Source of the DNA: Leuctra nigra
Lineage: Eukaryota > Arthropoda > Insecta > Plecoptera > Leuctridae
Assembly: GCA_934045905.1 (NCBI GenBank)
Contig: OW203769.1
Location: 26,133,705-26,197,704 of the forward strand
DNA: 64,000 bases
Direction of reading: 5' to 3'
The notes beneath the pieces were generated by a model. It was not told the origin of the DNA. It saw nothing but the letters and a program-made list of their open reading frames with translations, and made no database searches. The position numbers and the translations under genes are program-made. How positions within the stretch are numbered: the first letter of the stretch is position 1; every line of letters begins with the position of its first letter. Positions 41,301 through 51,900 of this stretch are shown here, piece by piece.

Positions 41301-42922
41301 TTTTAATACTTTGACTCTCTTGAGGTTTCGCTGTTTGGTCTAGGTTTATATTTGTCGATGATTGAATTGCCTTTGGGAGTACTTTGATTAATTTACCTTG
41401 AGCTTGCAGTAATTTTATCTGTGCTGGTGTCAAAGGGGTTGCATTTTTAATACTTTGACTCTCTTGATGTTTCGCTGTTTGGTCTAGGTTTACATTTGTC
41501 GATGATTGAATTGCCTTTGGGTGTACTTTGATTAATTTACCTTGAGCTTGCAGTAATTTTATCTGTGCTGGTGTCAAAGGGGTTGCATTTTTAATACCAT
41601 TTAGATGTGGATCTTCTGTGAGTTGATTTGAACTGCTCGTTGACAATGGTGGCATGTTTTTGGATGTGTCAATTTCGTTTTCAACATTTTGTACTTGCAA
41701 CAGTTCTATTTGACATGGTGGTGATGAATTTTCACTAACATTAACCATACCGTCCACATTTGAAATAGTCTCTTTAGAAATATCCGTTTGCAAGTTGTGA
41801 ATGGTCTTCTTGTTTTGATCAACTGGTTTTATTATATCTTGGGATTTAAGTAATTTTACCTGAGACGAACTTAGCGGAATTGCATTTTGAATACTTTTGC
41901 CTCCTGGATTCTTACTGGCTGCTGATAGAGATCTTTTATAATCCATGGACTCGGCCGTTACCTTTTTTATCACACCCTGGTTTTGCAGCGGTTGTATTTG
42001 TGCTGATAACAATGCCGTTGCGTTTTGAATACCAGGACTACTAGAACATCTTCCTACGTCTTTGGCACGGTTCTCCATAGTTTTCCTTGGTTCAACTCGT
42101 TTTATTTTCCCTTGCGATTGTAGTAATTCTACTTGTGATGATGATAGCACAGTAGCATTCTTCAGATCATTAATGCCAGGAGATTTCTTGACTGTAGGTT
42201 TGTGTGTGAAAGACCTCTTGGCTGCGATCGTTTTCAATGATTTCGAAGATTCGGTGATGAGTGGAACGATTTGGTTGCCAACCGCCACCGGTGTGAGCGG
42301 CTTCAGTACTCGAGTGTCGTTGCTCGTAACCGGAAGGTCCTGGTCCAAGAGAACCTCATCGACATCTCGAGTAGCATCCAGCCCCGGCTTCGCGACAAAG
42401 TCCGAGCGCAGAGCGAGGTCGGACAGATCAAATGCCTCCAAGCTGTCGGGATCCTCCGCATCGATGTTGGTTGCAGCGACGTGAACGGTCGGTTCCGTTA
42501 CGGTCGCAGTCACCGCATGGCGGTCGCGCAGCTTCAGTAGACACTGCTTCGTGATGGAATCGAGTATTGGGTCGTTCAGGATTATGGCGTCGTCTTGTGG
42601 CAGGTTGAGTTTGACACCCAGCAGCACGAACAAGCTGTGCATCACGGAGAGCGAAGCCGAAACGTCCCTCTCGCTCGGCGATCGGACCATCGGTCGTCCG
42701 CCCGGCTGCGAATAACCCACGCTGAAGTACCGCTCGAAATCTGCATCTATCCGACCCAGCTGTTTTGGACGACCTAGGTGACAAATAACAATTACTTATA
42801 ATATGTTGGGCTTTTTACTGAACAATTAGACCTTACAATGTGTGCAATATACAGTTAACCCTCGTTAATTCGAATTCAAGGGGACCCAAAAAATCAAAGT
42901 TCGAATTAAAAAAGTTCGAAAT

Positions 42923-42954
<32 letters not shown>

Positions 42955-45900
42955 TACATACCTATTGATTTGATAAACGCGATGTTGATTCATTATTTTT
43001 TGCCTTCAAAAGCTAACTCGCACTATATACGCGGCCAAATGCTTTCAAAATGTTGAATGAAGTTTGAATATTCCCGCCTAAAGTGTTCCAGGGTAGGCTA
43101 ACCTGTATACTAATCGTGCAAATAAGCGATTCTAGATAGCGCCACTTGTCATCAAGATGGCGGACAGTTAGGGTTCAGCTTCTTTGTTTTGATCGCCATT
43201 ACACCTGTTTACAGTGCTGAGGGAATGGAAAGAAAATTAAAATTGAGCTGGTCTGTGGTGAATAATTATGTAGGGGAAGGGTCTCGACCTTTTATTGAAG
43301 GTGAAGCAGTCCTGGATGCTAATCATATAATGTATTGTGGCGTAAAGAGCAGGACGGAGGAAGAAATGATTATTTTTGCTTTGTGCCTGCAAACGAGCAA
43401 ATTGTCTGGTCTCCCACATCAAATAGAAGTTTTTTTGAGTTTGGTTGAAGATGGGAATATTGCAATCAACAAACTTTGCATTTGGTCATGCAAAGCAGGG
43501 CAGTCGGGACGCTGTAAGCATGTGACAGCAGTTTTGATGATGCTGAACAGGTTAGTAACAACAGCTTCCTAAAAATACCTATACCTAGGCTGAAGTACAC
43601 TGCATCACATTGTGGTTACTTCATTGCCCATGTGCTTACCTATATATTTTATTATAGTACCTAGGTAACTTAGTGTATTACCCCTTATTAATTAAATGTA
43701 CCTATTGGATAGGCATTCGACTGGATCTGGAATGAAATCTGCCTTCGCAATGTCACTCGACCGTTGGGTTCATGATGAAAAAGTGGAAAAAAGTTCGTGA
43801 TGAGTACGTATGAGGTGAAATGGAAATGCATGTTTTGTTTTTGTAATTGGGGTTATCCTGCAGATGTGCTTTATGTCACAGTGACGGTAGTAAGGTCTGT
43901 TCGCTGAGCTTGATCGGAACTGTTCTCGAACTGCTTACAGTTGCACCAGCCCTAGCCCTCCTGTAGACCGCCGAACACAATCACCTCCTTCGAGCAGTTC
44001 CGAATTTTATTATTATGTGTCTTTATTTGCATTGGTGATAAATACATTATATAGTCTAATAGTCCGATGTACAAACCTAAACGACTTATTGTAGATCACT
44101 GGACCTAGAAGACCTCAGCTGCACCGATCTCGAACAGCAGTGGGGTAAAATTAAGAAGAAGGCAGGCAATATGTATCTGGCGAAGCCAATCGCAAATTCT
44201 TGCCACTTCAAGAGAACGAAGGTGCCTTATGTTCGAGATGCAATAAACGTCAGCAAGGAAATGAGTAATACATTTTTCAAGACGCTGATAGCAGGTTTGT
44301 TTCTAAAAAGATACTTGGCTACCAAAAGCAAATTTTAAATTTCACATTTCATAAATTTTTAAAATGTTTCATTAAATTTATATTTTCAAAGGTGCCCCAA
44401 ACTCGGAAGCGTCCATTCACGTAAAAGCTGACCGAAAAGACTTCGCTACACACTCCGCTCCGTCAGCAGCTACGCCATCACCGACTATTTCGGCATCAAC
44501 TTCACCTGCACCTGATGTTGCCGTAGAATCGACGATTGCCATGGAGGTGGACTTCGAGCCATTGAACGACAATGATCTTCACTTCATTGGGCTCTTGGAA
44601 AGGACGCCCGAGTACACACATGATGACACATTGTTTTACCTCACGGAAGATCAAGTAGGTGCTACGAACTTCCAATACTTTACGGACAACGTAGCTGTTT
44701 CTGCCCAAAAAGCGATGGACATTTGTGTGGCTACTCGTGGTCAAAGTGGGTTTGAATGGCTTTGGCAGAGGAAACAGAGAATTACAGGCAGCCGATGCTA
44801 CGAGCTTTATACGTATTACAAAAACAATCGCCCCGACTGGGATGCGAAACTAAAGTCGGTTATGTATTCAACTTTCCGGGGCAATGCCGATACCCGGCAT
44901 GGTAACGAGTGTGAGCCATTGGCCCGAGCATCATACACCCTCCAAACTGGTAATGATGTTTCCCAATTAGGTTTTATTGTGAACCCTAATGCTCCATGGC
45001 TGGGATACAGCCCCGATGGCGTGGTTGTTGTGGGCGGAGAAACTATACTAATAGAAATAAAGAGCCCAAAAGCAGGGAGGACCATGACAGCCAAAGATTG
45101 CGCTGTGAAAATGCCATGCATGACTGTGACAAGTGAGGGACTCTCACTTAAAAAGAAATGTGCATATTTTGGACAAGTTCAGCTCGGTATGGAGGTACTT
45201 AAAATAAAAAAATGTCACTTCATCGTTTATGCATCTTTTGACAATTCAGTGGAGATTTTTGTTATCGAGAGAGATGAAGCATTTATTAAGGACTTAATAT
45301 TTACACTGTGTAATGTTTATTATGAGAAGGTGCTTCCAAAGCTGGTAGAAAATGCCACTGGTGAGAACAAGTAGATGTAGTATTGTACATAACTGCCACT
45401 TTATTATATATTATACAAATTGCATCAATTAATCAATTAAATACTGAAATTTAGGAACTTACATATTTTTCAGTTTATCAGTAGGTAGTATAGTAATTTA
45501 TGTCTTAGGTCTACAAGTAAATATTATTACACATGAGTTTGATGTAGATTGAGTTCGGTATCCATGTCCTTAAATTAAAAAATGTCACTTCATCATGTAG
45601 GTACATGCATCTTTGAACTACCTTATCAGTGTAGATTTGTAATCGAGAAAGATTAAGGTCTGTTAAGGAGTTGAATGTTGATATTTACACTGTGCAATAT
45701 TTATTATGAGAAAGTGCTTCCAAAGCTGGTAGAAAATGCCACGCACTAGTGAGAACAAGTAGTATTGTTACATAATTGACATTTTATTTTACAATAAACA
45801 TTGAACATTTTATATTTATTTTTCAGTTTATCAGCTGTAGTAATTTCTTATGTTATGACTGATGTGTACTTACAAGTAGGTGCATATTTTACACTTGTGA

Positions 45901-48900
45901 GTTTGAGGAAAATTAACCTTCTATATTAAAATAAGTCTAAGTTGGAAACAAATATTTTATTCACAAATAGTTTCACCAGAAAATGGCAGTTCAGAAGACC
46001 GACAATAAATCGGTACATAAAATTAACACTAGAATTTCAACTTCACCTTCACCTCAACTGCTCTTTTCTGCTGTCACTACGATGACATGTCCCTCTTCTT
46101 TCATACCAATCAACAATCATTTCCTAACATTTCCTTTTTTATTGAGCATGCATCTCCATTTGGCGCTTGCAGAATTTTGGATGATAACAATTTTGCAGAT
46201 ATAGTGCTTATTATCGAATTATATCATAATAATAAATGAATATCGAATAATATCAATATTTGCTATTGTTTCAAAGAGGCTTATGATGTTGTACAGTTCG
46301 GCGTAGCTCCAACGCTCAGCGCTGGCCAATTAGGTGGCTCAACGCGCGGTGTTCAAGGTCAAAAGATAAACCATGTTCATCTTTTGACTCCGAACGCCGT
46401 GCGTTAAGCCACCTGATTGGCCAGCGCCGAGCGTCGGAGCTACGCCGAACTGTAAACGTACATTCATGCTCAAAAGAACGACCAGCTTTATCGACGCAAG
46501 TGCCCAGAGTCTACTGGATTTCGTCCATTAGATTTTTAGCACACGGTCTTGTGGTGTGGAGGAAAGATATCCGCAAATATCTACTTACAGGCGCAACTTC
46601 TTTTGAGCATGAGGCTGTCAGCAATAAGTCAAGTCTTAATATTTATCAATTTTTAGAATGGGGGATGTAAGGTTTACAATTCCGCAAATAATTACAGCGA
46701 TTTCGTCCATTACGGGGACAAATACGGTAGGTATTGTGTTGGACATGATTTTGAAAATCTTGATTCGCTGAATCGATCTTTCAACGTGGACACGAGCTCG
46801 GCCAATGGAGCAAGTAATATCGGCATCAGACTTTGAGAATTGTGATTGCTTTCGTAAAAAGGGGGGACGGATTACTTGAATGCCTTGGGCGAAACATTCT
46901 TCTTCAATCAGAAAACCCTTGTCCACCATTACTGCATCTATGTGGCTATCTAGCATATCAAGCAGGCCTGACTGATTAAAGATTGCTTTGTCCGAAGCCC
47001 TTCCCCCGTACGCCTTACTGACGTACGTAATGAGCCCTGATGGAGAAACCCCTATTAATAGTTTTACTGTATTTCTACCCTTGTAGTGAGAATACGTGAG
47101 TATTCTACACTTGAGACATTTTGTTTTCTCGACAGGAGTTTCCGTTCCATCTAAAACAACTCTGGTTTTACTATATTTGGCAAAACATTTGGGCATATTC
47201 TCCAAAATTTCCTGTTTGCCAGGCCAACGAATTACACTGAGAAAAATGGGATGAAGCTTTTCCACCATGTCATAAAAATAATTCTGGCATGTGGAAGGGG
47301 AACACTGAAAAAGGACTGCCAAGCAACGGAAAGAAACATCCAACTTAAGACGCATTAGCGTCAATACAATTCTTTCCTTCGTTTCAAAAGCGAATCGCTT
47401 GTTGTCACTTTCTAAGAGTTCAACACACGTTGTAATGGAGTCCAAAATGCTGAACTCTGGCAGTCCCGTCATTGTCCCGAGCTCCTGTCCGCTCCGGATG
47501 AGTTCCAGCATGGATCGGTGAGTTGACGTTTTGAATAGGTTCTCGTCGAACTGAACAGCCTTGTCGACCATTTCGACACGCTCGCTCCTTGGAATGGAAG
47601 CTTTCAATTCGAGGAGTGCAGTTGCGGCATCCATTTCTGACGGCTCACGGTCGTGTTGTATGTTGCCATCGACTATCAATGGCATTTCGGTGCACGCATC
47701 GCATTGCAGCGCTGGAGCCGTCGTTTCCCTGCAACATTTGAAGAACATGAGTGAAAGAACTATCATTGACAAAAATGATAATTGTAGGCATGATGTGCAT
47801 ACAGTTTGTTTTTCCTATGTTTGAACTCTCACCAGATGGAGCCACTGCCAGTTGTTCTGCTAGGCTGAGAAAGACTTCTTTGCGCGCTCACCTTGCAATG
47901 TTGTCTTTCTCGGCCTTACAGAACAACTGACAGTGTCTCGTAGAGAGTTCAAACATAGGAAAAACGAACTGTACATGAAGGAACTCGCAGCAAAGTGTAC
48001 AGAAAAACTACGTAGTAGTTTCTGCTCTGTTGGTGTAGTTAATGTTAGCCCTGATCGGTGGCAATGACGGTTTTGGCAATGACGGTTTTTCACCCCAGCC
48101 AGCAAGAGGATGCCAACAACACCCCCAGCAAAACGTCGCTGACACTGCCACTTTTCAGAGCCAACATAAGAACAAACAGAATTATACAGGAAATCGCTCC
48201 TAAAGACGAGATACGTACATACCCATCCCTGGATATGATTTGACTAATCGGTCTGTTTGGTCGGGCTTTATTAATTTGTACCTAAGCGAATTATTAATAT
48301 GTAAAACCATCCAGTAGGTCAGTATTGTTACTTGCCAGTCAGGCTGTCAATCTGTCAAATTTTAACCGTCCAGGAACCATTCTATGTACACTAGTCTGGG
48401 TGGGGCGAGTACTAATTTCGATCTATGAAGAAGAACAATGTAAAGCGAATCAGACCGCAAAGCGAATCTCGTAGATTCTAAATACCTACCTGACAATGTT
48501 GCGTCTCTTTGTAGCTCTCTGCGCTCGGTTTTCAATGGCCTTCTTAGATTTTTGGGATGGGGAGGCATCCAAACTTCTCTTTGGCAGATTCTGGGATGGG
48601 ACAGCTGTTTTTTGCAGTGCCCATCGCTTTGTAGGTACATCTAGAATGCATCAAAACATCAGTTACATAATGTTCATGAGCCAGAAAGCAGTTTACACAA
48701 CACTGTTAAGTTCATTACATTAAAAGGTGGTAAGAGGTTGATCAACTAATGTACTACCTAGGTACACGAAATTGTTTATTAAATTTAATGTTATTGAAAC
48801 ATTGAACATGCTAGCAAATTGGATTATTGTCACTGGCTAGACTAGGCTAGAACTGCTAGAACCTGTAGGTACTAGGTTTACCTAACCTACCAACTACCTA

Positions 48901-51900
48901 GGTACCTAGGCCTATTTATATGCTTATGTAACAATAGGCAGTAATATACAAAATGCTGTAAACATTTAGTAGGTAGGTATCTTACCTGGGAAAAAATAGT
49001 CTTCATCCTTGAAGTGAAGGCTACACACGTACATATAAGTTGATACAGGTTTTCCAATAAGTAGAGCATGAATCCATGCACTCCTTAGTTTTACATCCTT
49101 TGGAAATGTATGCATTGATATGGATTCAGTCGGTCTTGACGAACATTGTGACACAGAGCAAAATTTGTTAGATTTGTGCTTTATTTTAGCATTTCCACTA
49201 GCCATTTTGACAGCAATGAAACCCTAACCGGCGGCCATTGATGTAGTACCAAGACTCGCCGTCAGAGTGCAGTCTAGTTCCTTGTTTGTACGAAAAGAGA
49301 CTAGACTAACACTTCCCCCACCCCAACACAACAGAGAGCAGTTTGACTACTCTCTTTGTGACGTGACGCCATTGGAAACATTGGAAATGTGTAGTTTGAG
49401 TTTGTTTTTTCGAAGTTTGTTCGCGATTATTTTGTCAATCCTTTTGCAAAGTTCGAATTAAAACAACTGTATGCAAGTTATAACATGAGCTGGGACCAAA
49501 ATTCAGTTCGAATTTCGAAATAACCTAAAATTCGATTTATCAAAATTATTTAACATTGTAAAGCCTATACTGAACACTGGGACCAACCACCTAGTTCGAA
49601 TTTACCCCTAAATTCGAATTATTGAAGTTCGAAATAATGAGGGTTTACTGTATTGTACAATTGTGGAGATAAACAGCTGTCATTCTCCTTTTCCCTCCCC
49701 ACCACATTCAAACAACTTTTCCTGTGATAAGGGTTGAGGGGCAGAGGAATCTAAACTAACGTATGATGGAAAGGGAAGATGGAGGGTGCAGACCATAAAT
49801 TCCGTCACTGTACACATTGTGTATCGTAATATGAGATTGTATTGTAGGTATAAAAAGCCCTACATAATTTATAGTTATTAATGGCTTTCTTAGGGTTAAC
49901 CTTTGGATGAAATTCAACTGTTTCAACATTTTGAAGTAGGCTGATTGGCTGTGGTGCCAAAAGTCCAATTAGTTCATCCAGCATTTATAAAAGAAAACGC
50001 GATTGTTTTAGTACATTCTGGCCGCACTGGTGCTGCACTAGGGTTGCACTGAAATGACGTCATCATATAAAACTCAATGCTAATTTCAAACCGAGTGCAA
50101 ACCTAGTGCAGCCCAGTGCGGTCAGTTGAAAACGCCAAACGCTTTTTCAGAAAAAACAACGAATTAGTTTTTTGCCACACAGAATACAATTAACTAATTT
50201 AAATTAACTATTTGCTGTAACATAAATACTGTACCTAAGGTAAAATAAAATGTACCTACATGTATCTCCAAAAAAAATAAAAAATCTAAAAATGTGGTCT
50301 ACAGCTTTGTGCCAATTGAGTTCCTGATTCATTTCTTCTTATTTTGATCAGTGTTGGGTAGGAACGGAACGAAATAGTTCCGTTCCTAGGAACTAGTTCC
50401 TTTTCTTAGGAACTATGGAACGTCTTAGTTCCTTTTTTCTAGGGAGGAACTATGGAACGGTTTAGTTCCTTTTTTTGAGGAACTGTAACGATTTTTGCTA
50501 AGTTCCTTTGTTTAAAACTTGACTGTACTTTTACTCCGAAAAACTGCACTTGTCTAGAAGCCATGTCAGTAGTCAGATGTCCCCTTGTAGCTATTTGGCA
50601 TCTAAAAATAACTCAAACCAGTCGTCACCTACTCTAACACAATGGACATCTATCTACCTGTAGTCGCGTGGCCAACCCTTCAGACCAAAGAACACCATTC
50701 CTAGTAATGTCTGTCTAATGACTCGTGAACAAGTGCAGTGCGCAGGCTCACAGAATTCAGATTTCAGATCGTCGTCTTTTTAGCTTTTACTTTGTTTCCT
50801 TCTTCACATTTCCTTTCATCACTGTGTAGGTAGGACACATCACATCGCCACTAAATTTTTAGTTTTTACGAATCTTCTTACATCTTTTATAATCTTTTCA
50901 AATCTGCTGTGATACAGTGATACAATTTTTAATTTTCAATTTTTAATTGGCAGATTGCAATTTTTAATGTTCCAATTAAAATTACAACTTTCTTTAAAAA
51001 GGAACTAAAAGGAACTTAGTTCCTTTTATAAAGGAACTAGGAACGGAATAGTTCCTTTCATTATTGAAGGAACTGGAACTGGAACTAGTTCCTTTTTTCG
51101 GCGAGGAACTTGGAACGGGAACTAGTTCCTTTTCAAAAGGAACTTACCCAACACTGATTTTGATGACATTTCACATTACCTAGTATTACATTAGGTACTA
51201 ATTTTATTTTGTTTTTTAGTAGATAAGAGGAGTAAAAGTTATGCATTTCATTATTTAGAATAAATTACCTCTATAAAATGATGGGAATTTGTGGTAAAAA
51301 AGCTGAACTGAAATCAGTAGGTAATTAGGTACCTAATCACATTACCCAAAAATAAGATGCTATAAAACTAACTCATTTTGCTATTCTATCATGGTTCATG
51401 GTTCATGGAAAGTGCCTGTGCACTGTCGTCTCAGAGTTTGTAGTCATTTTCTACAAACTCCTCAATGCAGTTGAGGAATGTTCTACCATAACATTTACTA
51501 TTTATTTAGTCAATACCATTAGCAGGAGATGTCATAATTTTTGCTTGTGTTGCAATGCAATAAGCCGTTTCAAAAATAGAGAACTTCAGGTCGAAGTGCA
51601 TAGGAAAAAAAAATTTTAGGGGGATAATATTGTTATAACAATGGTGTTGATAATACAATTACCTACCCACGATGACAATGGGGGCCTGGGGTGAGGGCCT
51701 CAGGGCCCTCCAGTACCATGCGGGTCCGGGAAACCTAGACCCGGAAAACTTTTGAATGAAATTGGCACGTTTCTAAGCGATTCGCGCACGATTTTCAGAC
51801 TATTTTAATCTTGACATAGGTACCTATGTAGGTAGGTATACAAATATTGGGAGGCCCCCAGGGGGTCTGGGGGCTTCCAGTCGCACACGAGTCGGAGGTT

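Larger units (their letters stand above)
42852..49650. mobile_element. Complete ISL2EU-like DNA transposon (6.8 kb) with TA target duplication
   Basis: The left end CAGTTAACCCTCGTTAATTC and the inverted right end CAGTAAACCCTCATTATTTC match. Both outer flanks are TA (42850-42851, 49651-49652). Both subterminal regions contain further TTCGAATT/TTCGAA motifs. Inside are two convergent genes: SWIM-YqaJ on the plus strand and THAP-DDE transposase on the minus strand. Pairing a THAP/DDE transposase with a YqaJ nuclease and a TA duplication is, to my knowledge, characteristic of the ISL2EU (IS4EU) superfamily. It lies in intron 2 of SNAPC4. Two small elements are nested inside it. Confidence 0.85.

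Noticed and set aside
48490..48640. Basic exon DVPTKRWALQKTAVPS... first considered as SNAPC4 exon 3
   Set aside because: Its exit phase does not match the next SNAPC4 exon, and its AVPS box completes the THAP domain of the transposase at 48986-49205, where the phase fits.
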